Source of the DNA: Gemmatimonadota bacterium
GTDB taxonomy: Bacteria; Gemmatimonadota; Gemmatimonadetes; Gemmatimonadales; GWC2-71-9
Length of the DNA: 64,000 nucleotides
Assembly: GCA_025357945.1 (NCBI GenBank)
Contig: JANYLJ010000019.1
Coordinates: 1 to 64,000 of the forward strand
Direction of reading: 5' to 3'
Below are positions 34,788 to 42,716 of the stretch, piece after piece; positions within the stretch are counted from its first letter, which is position 1, and every line of letters begins with the position of its first letter. Position numbers and translations under genes: made by a program. Below the pieces are notes generated by a model. It saw nothing but the letters and a program-made list of their open reading frames with translations, was not told the DNA's origin and ran no database searches.

Positions 34788-35243
34788 TCAGAGCAGCACC
34801 GCCAGTGCATCCGCGACCTGGCGCACGGCGAGCTCTTCCTCGGCCGTGAACGGATCGGGAACGTCAGAGTCGATATCGATCTGGCCAAGAATCCTGGCGC
34901 CGCGGCGGATCAACACCACCAGTTCCGAGCGGGTGAACAGGTTGCACGCGATGTAGTTCTCCCGGGCGCGCACGTCGCCGACATTCTGGTCCTCGCCGGT
35001 CGCGACGGCGGTGCCGCAGACGCCGTGTCCAACGGCAATCCGCGTGTGCTCGGTTTCCCGGCCGCTGAACGCTGCCAGCACCAACTCCTCACCGTGCAGC
35101 AGGTACAGGTAGACCGACGTGTACGGCGGACCCGCGCGCTGGATCAGCTCCGCGGCAAGTACCAGCAGCTGCGGCCCGATTGACCCGTGATTGAACGCGG
35201 CGCGCAACCGGGTGACGATTTTGTCGCTCTCGAGGACCGGCAT
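34788..35243 (-). CDS. GAF-domain protein, free methionine-R-sulfoxide reductase-like
   Basis: A 151-residue single GAF domain that follows the fRMsr pattern: SVYLYLLHGEELVLAAFSG, GHGVCGTAV, NYIACN, GQIDIDSD. Two of the three fRMsr cysteines are kept (GVCGT and IACN, the latter equal to the catalytic Cys118 of YebR); the first (Cys84, in ACxRI) is His-Thr here. The ATG at 35243 has AAAGGA seven bases upstream. Divergent from the ECF transporter operon. Oxidative-damage repair fits the downstream polX/nth genes. Confidence 0.8.
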   Translation of the reverse strand: MPVLESDKIVTRLRAAFNHGSIGPQLLVLAAELIQRAGPPYTSVYLYLLHGEELVLAAFSGRETEHTRIAVGHGVCGTAVATGEDQNVGDVRARENYIACNLFTRSELVVLIRRGARILGQIDIDSDVPDPFTAEEELAVRQVADALAVLL

Positions 35244-35304
35244 CGGGGAATCCTTTCGCCTGTGCAGGTACATTCTACCGACCCCGACACCGGCGAACCA
35301 CACC

Positions 35305-35880
35305 TTGCGCATCTCACCGCGTCTTTTCGCGCTCGTCCCGGCCGCCGTGGCGATCAACCTGGTGTTGGGTGGCGTGGTCAAGGAACTGTCGCTGCCCGTG
35401 TTCCTCGACACCGTCGGGACGGTGTTGGTCGCGGTGCTGGTCGGCTTTCCCGCCGGTGCCCTGGTCGGCACCGTCAGTCAACTCCTGTTGGGGCTATTGA
35501 CCGGGTATCAGTACCTGCCCTTCGTGGTGATCCAGTGGCTGCTCTCCCTGTTGGCCGCTGCGGCCACCAATCGACGCGGTTTCTCCTCGCTCCGGCGGAC
35601 GATCGCCTGGGGGGTAGCGGCCGGCCTCAGCTGCGGCGCCGCATCGGCGTTAATCTCCTATTTCCTCTTTCGCGGCGTCACCGGCGGCGGCGTGACCTGG
35701 GTGACGGCGGCGCTGCGATCGGTCGGGCTGCCGTTGCCCGTGGCCGTCGCGATCGGGTCGAGCGGCACCGACGTGCTCGACAAGACCATCGTAATCATCA
35801 TGGTGGGCGTCCTCCTGCGAGCACTCCCCAAGCGGATCCTCGGCCGCTTCCCGTTGGCCGCCCGCGCGGTGGCGCGATGA
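35305..35880 (+). CDS. ECF transporter substrate-binding (S) component
   Basis: A 191-residue protein with about six membrane segments (LFALVPAAVAINLVLGGVVKEL, TVGTVLVAVLVGFPAGALVGTVSQLLLGLLTG, VVIQWLLSLLAAAA, TIAWGVAAGLSCGAASALISYFLF, IVIIMVGVLLRAL). The following EcfT and EcfA genes identify it as the S component. The start is uncertain: TTG at 35305 begins just before the first helix, while the track ATG at 35191 overlaps the divergent GAF gene. Substrate cannot be read; a vitamin or related micronutrient is expected. Confidence 0.78.
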   Translation: MRISPRLFALVPAAVAINLVLGGVVKELSLPVFLDTVGTVLVAVLVGFPAGALVGTVSQLLLGLLTGYQYLPFVVIQWLLSLLAAAATNRRGFSSLRRTIAWGVAAGLSCGAASALISYFLFRGVTGGGVTWVTAALRSVGLPLPVAVAIGSSGTDVLDKTIVIIMVGVLLRALPKRILGRFPLAARAVAR

Positions 35881-36611
35881 GCTCGCTCGCCCAGCGCGCC
35901 CACCCGTTCACCAACGGTGCCGTGGCGATGGCACTCATCGCGTTGGCGCTGGTGTTGCCGTCCGCATCGCAGACCGCGGTGCTCTATCTCTGCACCATGC
36001 TCATCGCGTGGTCGACCGGCGCCGGCAGCGGCGTGCGCCGCGGCCTGGTCGCCGTGGTACCGATCTGGGTGCTGCTCTTCCTGCTGCAGGGTGTCCTCGG
36101 CGACGCGCCGCGAATCGCCGCTCCGTGGGGCGGCACCCTGTCCGAACCCGGACTGCAATGGGCACTCTCCCAGGGGAGCCGCCTGGCCGTCATCGCGACC
36201 GCGTCGCTCGCATTCGCCCGCGTGTTTGATCCGCACCGCTTCCTGCAAGCGGCGATCGCTCGGCGTTGGCCGTTCGGTTTCGCCTTCCTGTTGGTGGCCA
36301 CACTCGATGCCGCCCACCGACTCGGCGAACAGGCGCGACGCCTGCGCGAGGCACAGCGCACCCGCGGCGTGCGGGTCACGGGATCAGTGGCCGCTCGGAT
36401 GCGTGCGGTTCCGGCTCTGGTCTTCCCGTTACTCCTCGCATCACTCACCGAAGCGGACGACCGTGCCCTCGCGCTCGAAACGCGCGGCCTGATGATCACC
36501 GGTCCGCGTACCGTCATCGATCCGCCGCGAGACACGGCGATGGATCGCACCGTGCGTTGGCTGGTGTTGCTCGTCGTCGCTGCAGCCATTGCATGGCGCA
36601 TTCGCGGCTGA
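35877..36611 (+). CDS. ecfT: ECF transporter transmembrane component EcfT
   Basis: A 244-residue membrane protein with EcfT features: N-terminal helices, then the two coupling helices ending in Arg-Gly motifs, EAQRTRGVRV and ALALETRGLMI, which transmit ATPase motion. It overlaps the S gene by ATGA and the ATPase gene by TGATG. The track's 474-residue ORF is a spurious upstream extension. Confidence 0.86.
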   Translation: MSSLAQRAHPFTNGAVAMALIALALVLPSASQTAVLYLCTMLIAWSTGAGSGVRRGLVAVVPIWVLLFLLQGVLGDAPRIAAPWGGTLSEPGLQWALSQGSRLAVIATASLAFARVFDPHRFLQAAIARRWPFGFAFLLVATLDAAHRLGEQARRLREAQRTRGVRVTGSVAARMRAVPALVFPLLLASLTEADDRALALETRGLMITGPRTVIDPPRDTAMDRTVRWLVLLVVAAAIAWRIRG

Positions 36612-38326
36612 TGCGATTCGCTACCCGCGGCCTTCGCGTCCGCTATCCAGCCCAGGAACAGTGGGCCATCGACGGCGTGGACATCGACATCGCCCCGGGC
36701 GAGGTCACCTGGCTCACCGGTGCGCTCGGCAGCGGAACAAGCACGCTCTTGCTCGCATTCGCCGGACTCTCGCCGCGCCTCACCGGCGGCGACCGCGAGG
36801 GAACGGTCCTCTGCGACGACGCGGATGTGTCGCTGACCACGCCGCTGAGTCAGGGTATCGCCTATCTCGGTCCATCACCGTCACTCCAGATCAGCGGCAT
36901 CGCGAAGACGGTGCGCGACGAGATCGCCGTGGGCCCGATGAACCTCGGTCGACCGCGCGAACAGATCGTTCTCGCGGTGGCCAGTGCGATGCAACAGCTA
37001 CGCCTGGACCATCTCGCCGCACGAGCCCCCGACTCGCTGTCGGGCGGCGAAACGCAACGGCTGCTGCTGGCATCACTGCTCGCCGCGTCGCCTCGGGCAT
37101 GGTTGCTGGACGAACCGTTCTCCGCGCTCGATCACGCCAGCGCCCGCCACGTGCAACAGCTGCTTCGTGCCCGGGCTGCTGCCGGCGCGACCGTCGTGGT
37201 CGCGTGCGACGATGCCGACGCGATGCTCGAAGTTGCCGACCGGATGATCGTGATGCAACATGGACGCATCGTCCTCGATGGCGACCCGACGGATCTGCTC
37301 GCTGGCGACGCAATCCTCGCCACCGGGTCCGGCACCACGGACGCGGCAACACTTGCACACGATGCAGGAATCCCTGCCCTCCGACCGCTCACCCGCAGGC
37401 AACTGCTCCAAACGATTTCCGGCGCGCCAGCGCGCACGGCGGGAGCACCGAGGCTGGCGTCGGTGGGCGATACTGCGGTCGCCGCGGATGCGACCGGCAT
37501 CGCCACCGACGCCAGCCTCGGAGCGCGCCGCGTCCCCAGGCAGCCGTCCCTGCAGATGAGCAATGTCAGGTTCGCCTACGGCGACGGCCCGCGCGTCCTC
37601 GACGACGTCAGCTTCGAAATCCACCCGGGCGAGGCGGTCGGCCTCTTCGGCGCCAATGGCGCCGGCAAGTCCACCCTCCTGCGCCTCGGCATGGCGCTCG
37701 AGCAGCCGACCAGCGGTACGGTGACCACCCTTGGCGCACGGACCGCGGGTCGGCACCCCGAGGACTTCTCCCCACGGGCTGGCTTCCTCTTCCAGCAGCC
37801 CGAGCGCCAGCTCTTCGCGGCGTCGGTCCGGACGGAATGCGCCCTCGCCCCCCGGCTGGCTGGCTGGAGCGCTTCCCGGATCGAGGCCGCGGTCGCAGCG
37901 GTACTCGCCGAGCTCGGTCTGACCGAAACTGCAGAAGAGCACCCGTACGATCTCCCGCTGCCGCGGCGCCGGCTGGTCGCCCTGGCGGCGATTCTCGCGG
38001 CGGACCCGGAGCTGGTGTTGCTCGACGAGCCGACCGCGGCGCTCGATTTCACTTCGCGCGAGCTGGTCATTCGCGTCGTCAGGGAACGGGTCCGCCGCGG
38101 CAGGACGGTCCTGGCAATCACGCACGACGCGACCTTCGCGCACGAAGCGTTACAACGTGGTATGGTGCTCGAACATGGGCAGGTCGTGCATGACGGTCCG
38201 ATCCGGAGCGTCATAGATGATGAGCGAATGGTTCGGCCAGCGGCTCTGGCAGTCGCACTGGCACTGGGACTTTCCCCGGGCAGCGACCGTCGGGACGAGG
38301 TCGCCCGCACGCTGCGGTCACGTTGA
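36611..38326 (+). CDS. ECF transporter fused ATPase EcfA-EcfA' with asymmetric catalytic sites
   Basis: A 571-residue fusion of two ABC ATPases. Domain 1: Walker A is GALGSGTST with Thr43 instead of Lys, signature LSGGETQR intact, Walker B AWLLDEPFSALD intact, and H-loop VVACDDAD without His. Domain 2 (from about 315): Walker A GANGAGKST intact, Q-loop FLFQQPERQ, signature degenerate (LPLPRRRLVAL), Walker B LVLLDEPTAALD, H-loop ITHD intact. One composite site therefore has all parts and the other lacks its Lys, His and signature. The linker (about 270-310) is Ala/Thr-rich. Confidence 0.9.
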   Translation: MRFATRGLRVRYPAQEQWAIDGVDIDIAPGEVTWLTGALGSGTSTLLLAFAGLSPRLTGGDREGTVLCDDADVSLTTPLSQGIAYLGPSPSLQISGIAKTVRDEIAVGPMNLGRPREQIVLAVASAMQQLRLDHLAARAPDSLSGGETQRLLLASLLAASPRAWLLDEPFSALDHASARHVQQLLRARAAAGATVVVACDDADAMLEVADRMIVMQHGRIVLDGDPTDLLAGDAILATGSGTTDAATLAHDAGIPALRPLTRRQLLQTISGAPARTAGAPRLASVGDTAVAADATGIATDASLGARRVPRQPSLQMSNVRFAYGDGPRVLDDVSFEIHPGEAVGLFGANGAGKSTLLRLGMALEQPTSGTVTTLGARTAGRHPEDFSPRAGFLFQQPERQLFAASVRTECALAPRLAGWSASRIEAAVAAVLAELGLTETAEEHPYDLPLPRRRLVALAAILAADPELVLLDEPTAALDFTSRELVIRVVRERVRRGRTVLAITHDATFAHEALQRGMVLEHGQVVHDGPIRSVIDDERMVRPAALAVALALGLSPGSDRRDEVARTLRSR

Positions 38327-38340
38327 AGACGGAGGACCCG

Positions 38341-39399
38341 ATGTCGGTACCAGTAGCGGCACTGTTCGCAGCCGCGATCTATCAGGTCCGCTCCTCACTC
38401 TCTGACGCCGAGGAAGTCGACCGCACGGTGGGCCTGTTGATCCGGGCCACTGAGGGCGCCGCCGTGAACTTTGAAGTGTTCGGCGACGACCTGCGGATCA
38501 ACGGCACCCCGCTCTCGCTCGAAGCCCCCGGCACCGCCGTGATCCGACATGCGCTGGTGGACCATCACACGGCCCGCCTCACGCTGCCACCGGCACTCAC
38601 GACGAGCCAGTGGCGCGACGTCGTCGAGCTGTACGCCTCGGCGCCCGGCCTCTACGGCTCGGTGGATGATCTCCGCGATGTACTGCGGTTCACCGTTCAC
38701 GAAGCCGTTGTTGCCGGCAGCAGTGGAGCGGCGGCCGAAGGGGATCTGCGCCAATCCCTGTTCGAGCTTCCTGGCCTGCGCGGGGGCTCGTCGAGTCTCG
38801 ACCCGGCACGCGTCACCGATCCGCACAAGGTGGCGCTCGCCGAACTCACCGCCCAGCTGGACCCGTTGCTGCAGGCGGCGGAACGCGCGCGCGGCCGCGC
38901 GGACTATCACGGACTGGCAGAGACGTTGTTGCAGATTCACGACTTGGCGCAAGACAAGGACAGCGAACTGCGCGCTATCGTCGTACGGGAGCGTCGTCGC
39001 GTCGTGCCCGCTGACGTCCTCGACACCATGGCGCGCCTGATCCCGAAGCCTGGCTCCCCCGCGATCATCTCCCGGGCCCTGGGCATCCTCAGCCACGACG
39101 GCGCCGCGGCACTCCTCGGCGCGCTCAACGGAGCACCGGGGCCGCACGAACGCCGCGCATACATCGATGCGCTCGTTGCCTGTCGCGATTGCGACGCGAC
39201 GATCGTCGAAGCCTTGGGCAACGAGCGCACCGAGCTGGTCCGAGACGCCGCTGAAGTAGTCGGGCGCAAGCGGATGGTACTGGCGGTGCCGCTCCTCGCC
39301 CATCTGCTTCGCCATGCCAAGGTCGACGTCCGAACCACCGCGTGGCACGCCCTGGAAATGATCGGCACCCCGGAAGCGATGCGGGCGCTTCGTGCCTAG
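38341..39399 (+). CDS. HEAT-repeat-like protein of unknown function
   Basis: A 352-residue soluble protein. The N-terminal part (EEVDRTVGLLIRATEGAAVNFEVFGDDLRINGTPL) precedes a helical C-terminus with repeat-like units (RALGILSHDGAAALLGALNGAP, RRAYIDALVACRDCDATIVEALGNE, VLAVPLLAHLLRHAKVDVRTTAWHALEMIG) resembling HEAT repeats. The ATG at 38341 has GGAGG five bases upstream; the track start is a TTG overlapping the ATPase stop. No family assigned. Confidence 0.72.
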   Translation: MSVPVAALFAAAIYQVRSSLSDAEEVDRTVGLLIRATEGAAVNFEVFGDDLRINGTPLSLEAPGTAVIRHALVDHHTARLTLPPALTTSQWRDVVELYASAPGLYGSVDDLRDVLRFTVHEAVVAGSSGAAAEGDLRQSLFELPGLRGGSSSLDPARVTDPHKVALAELTAQLDPLLQAAERARGRADYHGLAETLLQIHDLAQDKDSELRAIVVRERRRVVPADVLDTMARLIPKPGSPAIISRALGILSHDGAAALLGALNGAPGPHERRAYIDALVACRDCDATIVEALGNERTELVRDAAEVVGRKRMVLAVPLLAHLLRHAKVDVRTTAWHALEMIGTPEAMRALRA

Positions 39400-39415
39400 C
39401 GCGTGGCGTGGCGGT

Positions 39416-39421
39416 TAGCTT
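39416..39421 (+). promoter_or_regulatory. -10 element TAGCTT, leaderless type
   Basis: TAGCTT-ttcgcc-ATG before plsC; spacing six, no Shine-Dalgarno. Confidence 0.55.
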
Positions 39422-39427
39422 TTCGCC

Positions 39428-40195
39428 ATGCCCGCCGCGTTGACAGCGCTTCGCAATGTGATCGCCGCCCTCTGGACCTGGTTCGTGCTCGCAGCCTGCC
39501 TCCTCCTGTTCATGCCGGTCATCTTGCTGTGGCGCATCGTCGGTTGGCCGTTTGACCGGATGAACTACGTCGGTGGGCGGCTCTTCCGGCAGGCCGGTGC
39601 GATGACTGTGCGCCTGACGCCGCGCTGGCATTTTGCCGTGCGTGGCACGTTGCCGTCAAACCCGCGATTGCCCTACATCGTCGTTGCCAACCATGAATCC
39701 TTTGCCGACATGCTCCTGCTCTGCCTCCTCCCGTGGGAGATGAAGTGGCTCAGCAAGATCGAGATCATGTGGATCCCGGTGCTTGGTTGGTCGATGTGGG
39801 GAGCACGAGATGTCGGCGTGAAGCGTGGTCGGGCGACGAGCGCCAAGCTGGCAATGGCGGCGTGCCGTGAACGGCTCGCCCACCATGTGTCGGTGATCTT
39901 CTTCCCCGAAGGAACCCGGTCGCCAACCCGCGAGCTGCTGCCGTTCAAGGATGGCGCGTTTCGACTCGCAATAGAAACCGGCGTCCCGATCCTGCCACTC
40001 GCGATTCACGGCACGCGCAACGCGATTGCGCGGCACGATTGGCGGATCAATGCTGCGACCGCGGTGGTCGAGGTGCTGGAGCCGATTCCGACGGCCGGCG
40101 TTAATCAGCAGGAGCTGAAGCAGCAAGTGAGGGCGACTATCGAGACGGCGCGGGCGAGGTTGCGGGCCAGCCAGCCGTCAGCGCCTAGCGTCTAG
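39428..40195 (+). CDS. plsC: 1-acyl-sn-glycerol-3-phosphate acyltransferase
   Basis: A 255-residue acyltransferase of phospholipid synthesis, with an N-terminal membrane segment (WFVLAACLLLFMPVILLWRIVGWPF), the catalytic HX4D motif in NHESFAD and the substrate motif FFPEGTRSPTRELLPFKDGAFRLA. It makes phosphatidate at the inner membrane. The ATG is preceded by a -10 six bases upstream. The stop codon TAG lies inside a CTAGCGT heptad repeat. Confidence 0.92.
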   Translation: MPAALTALRNVIAALWTWFVLAACLLLFMPVILLWRIVGWPFDRMNYVGGRLFRQAGAMTVRLTPRWHFAVRGTLPSNPRLPYIVVANHESFADMLLLCLLPWEMKWLSKIEIMWIPVLGWSMWGARDVGVKRGRATSAKLAMAACRERLAHHVSVIFFPEGTRSPTRELLPFKDGAFRLAIETGVPILPLAIHGTRNAIARHDWRINAATAVVEVLEPIPTAGVNQQELKQQVRATIETARARLRASQPSAPSV

Positions 40196-40224
40196 CGTCT
40201 AGCACCCAGCTCCTAGCGCCTAAC
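40184..40224. repeat. CTAGCGT heptad repeat at the plsC stop
   Basis: cCTAGCGTCTAGCGTCTAGCacccagctCCTAGCGCCTAAC: three tandem 7-base units and a degenerate fourth and fifth. It includes the plsC TAG and fills the gap to the convergent DUF411 stop. Confidence 0.65.
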
Positions 40225-40677
40225 TCACCGCTGCGCGTAGACCTTCGAGTGTCCCTGCGCATCAAACGAATAGATGGTGTAGTGCTGGCCCGGCATGTCC
40301 ATCCCCGGCGCACTCGCCGGCATGCCGGGTGCGGCGAGTCCCTTCACCCCTGCCGGTTTCTCCACCAACAGCTTCTTGACCAGGTCTGCCGGCACATGTC
40401 CCTCGATCACGTACCCGCCGACGAACGCCGTGTGGCATGATTCCAGTTCCTTCGTGACGCCGTTGGCGCGCTTGAGCGCGGTGAACTCGTCCTGGTTATC
40501 CACGGTGACCGTGAATCCGGCCTTTTGGATGTATTCGGTCCACTTGGCACAGCAACCGCACGAGCGTGACTTCACGACACGCATCGCCGGCAGTGGAGTG
40601 GACCCGCTCCGCCACGCCGTGAGCGTCACACCGGCGATGAGAACGATGACGGCGACACTGGAACGCAGCTTCAACAT
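40225..40677 (-). CDS. DUF411 periplasmic metal-binding protein
   Basis: A 150-residue protein with a membrane/signal segment (SSVAVIVLIAGVTLTAW) and the DUF411 core MRVVKSRSCGCCAKWTEYIQKAGFTV ... LESCHTAFVGGYVIEGHVPADLVKKLL. The CGCC and CH residues suggest copper binding; relatives lie in copper-resistance loci. A Met-rich tail (APGMPASAPGMDMPGQHY) also fits copper. The ATG at 40677 has GAGG six bases upstream. Confidence 0.86.
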   Translation of the reverse strand: MLKLRSSVAVIVLIAGVTLTAWRSGSTPLPAMRVVKSRSCGCCAKWTEYIQKAGFTVTVDNQDEFTALKRANGVTKELESCHTAFVGGYVIEGHVPADLVKKLLVEKPAGVKGLAAPGMPASAPGMDMPGQHYTIYSFDAQGHSKVYAQR

Positions 40678-40706
40678 GTGAACCTCTGAGACGTGAGAGG
40701 GGAAAA

Positions 40707-40745
40707 GTAAGAGGGAGCGCCCGGTCACCGGGGCCCCCTCTTACC
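40707..40745. terminator. Long hairpin between the lipoprotein and DUF411 genes
   Basis: GTAAGAGGGAGCGCCCGG-TCA-CCGGGGCCCCCTCTTAC pairs over about 17 bases with two mismatches. It follows the coiled-coil lipoprotein gene on the minus strand and precedes DUF411, so it probably ends the former transcript. Confidence 0.65.
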
Positions 40746-40770
40746 GCTTACCTGTTACCGGAGGCGCTTC

Positions 40771-41676
40771 TCAGTCACGCACCAGGATCAGGTACTTCCC
40801 TGCATCCCAGAACGACGGCGACGTCACATGCAGGTCACCCTTCAGCCGGCCGTCGCGGAGTACATTCGTGGTCAGGTACGTCGGGCTCTGCCGGGTGACA
40901 ATCTTGTATTCCTTGGTCGGCTCCGGCACGGTCAGCACCGTATCGCGGCGACGATCGAGTCGCTGGAACAACTCGGGCTTGAGTTCGCGTGCCGGCTCGA
41001 TGGTCTTGGCACCGAACACCAGGAACTTGGTCCCTTCGCTCACGACGATGCCGCGCTTGAGCAACTCGTCCTTGGTACCAACCGCGTAGTACACCGTGTT
41101 GTCCTGATCGATCACGTGAGCCAGCGTGTCCTTCACGGCGGCCTTCTCGGTGCTGAGCACTGCCGATTCCTGCGTCAGCGTGTCGACCCGGCCCGCCAGC
41201 GTGGTGATCTGCTGCTTCTGCTGGGTGATCATCGCTTCCTGCTGCAGCGCGGCAGCCTTGAGGCCATCGATCGTTGCCTGGAACGAGTTGAGTTGATCAG
41301 TCAGCATCTTCTTCTCGGTCGCGTGCGCCGTCGACATCGACGCGATCCGCTTCTTGCCGGCGGTGACGGCCTGCTCGGCGGCGTTGAGGCGCGCGAGTAC
41401 TTCGCGAACCTTGCCAAGCATCACCGCGCGATCTTCGGCCTTGCCGCTCAGGGGGCGATCGCCGGTCGAGACCGGGCTCACGCCGAGACCCTTCACGGCA
41501 ACGAGATCCGAGTTGATGTCGGCCATCATCTGGGTGGTCGCCAGCACGTCGGTGACAAGCGAGTCCTTCTCCTGCGTGACCCGCTGCTGCTCGAGCACCA
41601 GGTCGTCATACTTCTTCTTGCTAACGCAGCCCGCGAGTGCGCCAGCGCCGAGCAGGGCCAAAATTGTCTTCCGCAT
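40771..41676 (-). CDS. Coiled-coil lipoprotein of unknown function
   Basis: A 301-residue protein with a lipoprotein signal (KTILALLGAGALAGC), a long coiled coil (KKKYDDLVLEQQRVTQEKDSLVTDVL ... QLNSFQATIDGLKAAALQQEAMITQQKQQITTLAGRVDTL) and a C-terminal beta-rich domain (TVYYAVGTKDELLKRGIVV, YLTTNVLRDGRLKGDLHVTSPSFWDAGKYLILV). GGAGG precedes the ATG at 41676. The C-terminal domain may bind something at the outer membrane; no function assigned. Confidence 0.8.
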   Translation of the reverse strand: MRKTILALLGAGALAGCVSKKKYDDLVLEQQRVTQEKDSLVTDVLATTQMMADINSDLVAVKGLGVSPVSTGDRPLSGKAEDRAVMLGKVREVLARLNAAEQAVTAGKKRIASMSTAHATEKKMLTDQLNSFQATIDGLKAAALQQEAMITQQKQQITTLAGRVDTLTQESAVLSTEKAAVKDTLAHVIDQDNTVYYAVGTKDELLKRGIVVSEGTKFLVFGAKTIEPARELKPELFQRLDRRRDTVLTVPEPTKEYKIVTRQSPTYLTTNVLRDGRLKGDLHVTSPSFWDAGKYLILVRD

Positions 41677-41861
41677 ATGGATCCTCCGTTGGTCGGGTCG
41701 ACGCACTATTAGACGATTGGCGCCCCGAACGATGCACAGGCGGCCGCCGATCGGCCAGCCCCAGGCCGTCCGGGTCCTTCCGGTCCCCGACCCGGATCTC
41801 GTGCCGGCGGCGGCGACTTCCGGCTTTGGAACGGCCGGATCTGGCCGTGCGCAACCCCGGC

Positions 41862-42632
41862 GTGCCCGGCCACGTACATCGGAGGACGGCGCCTCGCGCG
41901 CCCCAGCAGATCATCGCCCCCGACGTACCGGTGTTGGAGGGGCTCCCCCATGCGGTCCGGATCGGCTCCACCGTTTACGTCTCGGCGATCGTCCCGCTCG
42001 ACTCCACTGGCACGCTGATCGGCGCGGGCGACCTCGCCGTCCAAACCCGGCAAGTCCTCGCCAATCCTGGCGCGGTCATGCGTGCCGCCAGGGGAGTGCC
42101 GGGAGACGTCGTCCGGGCCACTGTGTATGTGCGTGACCTGACGCCGGCGAAGGTCGCCGTAATCCGGCGGGAGGTCCTCGAGGGCCGCGATCATGCCGCA
42201 CCCCCCGCCCTCACCGTCGTGGGCGTGAGTGCCTTTGCGGAACCCGGCATTGAGGTGATGATCGAGGCGACCGGACAGCTGCGAAGCGACTATCCGGACA
42301 AGAGCCGGCTGGGGAAGCCCTGGCGGCTACTCGTCCTTCTCCTGCCAGAGCTCGATCCGGTTCCCTTCCGGATCGTCGAACCAGGCGTAGTCACCGTCGG
42401 CCGTTTCCTGGCGTTCGTCAACGGTGACACCGAGGTCGACGAGCTGCTCGACGAAGTCGTCCAGGTTGGCGACGCGCCAGGTGATCTCGACCAATCGGCG
42501 GTCGTGGCCCAGCGGATGCTTGGTCTGATGGATGGCGAACGCCGCGTTGCCCAGCTCGCACCACCACTCATGGCTTCCCGGCTCCCGAGTGAAGAAGATG
42601 CCGAGATGTTTTTCGTACCACTGGGCGAGTGA
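41862..42632 (+). CDS. RidA/YjgF-family protein with odd boundaries
   Basis: The RidA core runs from APDVPVLEGLPHAVRIGSTVYVSAIVPLD to PGIEVMIEATGQL (about 41910-42290). The conserved substrate Arg of PxRTTV is missing (PPALTVVGV), so this is not a standard enamine deaminase. The N-terminus is uncertain: no ATG, GTG at 41862 or 41847. The frame has no stop after the domain and continues to 42632, antisense through the VOC gene, giving over 100 unlikely extra residues. A lost stop, a frameshift or a real overlap is possible. Confidence 0.5.
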   Translation: MPGHVHRRTAPRAPQQIIAPDVPVLEGLPHAVRIGSTVYVSAIVPLDSTGTLIGAGDLAVQTRQVLANPGAVMRAARGVPGDVVRATVYVRDLTPAKVAVIRREVLEGRDHAAPPALTVVGVSAFAEPGIEVMIEATGQLRSDYPDKSRLGKPWRLLVLLLPELDPVPFRIVEPGVVTVGRFLAFVNGDTEVDELLDEVVQVGDAPGDLDQSAVVAQRMLGLMDGERRVAQLAPPLMASRLPSEEDAEMFFVPLGE

Positions 42633-42692
42633 GTCGGCGTGATCGGCGAAGAGCACCACACCACCGATCCCGTCTACGGTCTGCCGTTCCAT
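42327..42692 (-). CDS. VOC (glyoxalase/bleomycin-resistance) family protein
   Basis: A 121-residue paired beta-alpha-beta-beta-beta protein: GIGGVVLFADHADSLAQWYEKHLGI and DLGVTVDERQETADGDYAWFDDPEGNRIELWQ, with the usual C-terminal metal-ligand Glu. TGGAG lies upstream of the ATG. Substrate unknown. The RidA-like frame reads through it on the other strand. Confidence 0.88.
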   Translation of the reverse strand: MERQTVDGIGGVVLFADHADSLAQWYEKHLGIFFTREPGSHEWWCELGNAAFAIHQTKHPLGHDRRLVEITWRVANLDDFVEQLVDLGVTVDERQETADGDYAWFDDPEGNRIELWQEKDE

Positions 42693-42716
42693 TCAGTTGC
42701 TCCAGGCTCGAGGTCG

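Noticed and set aside
35187-36611. 474-residue ORF as one long EcfT
   Set aside because: The first 230 residues are an out-of-frame reading of the S-component gene; EcfT begins at 35877 with an ATGA overlap.
36589-38193. 534-residue plus-strand ORF rich in Arg
   Set aside because: Frame-shifted shadow of the fused ECF ATPase; no recognisable domain.
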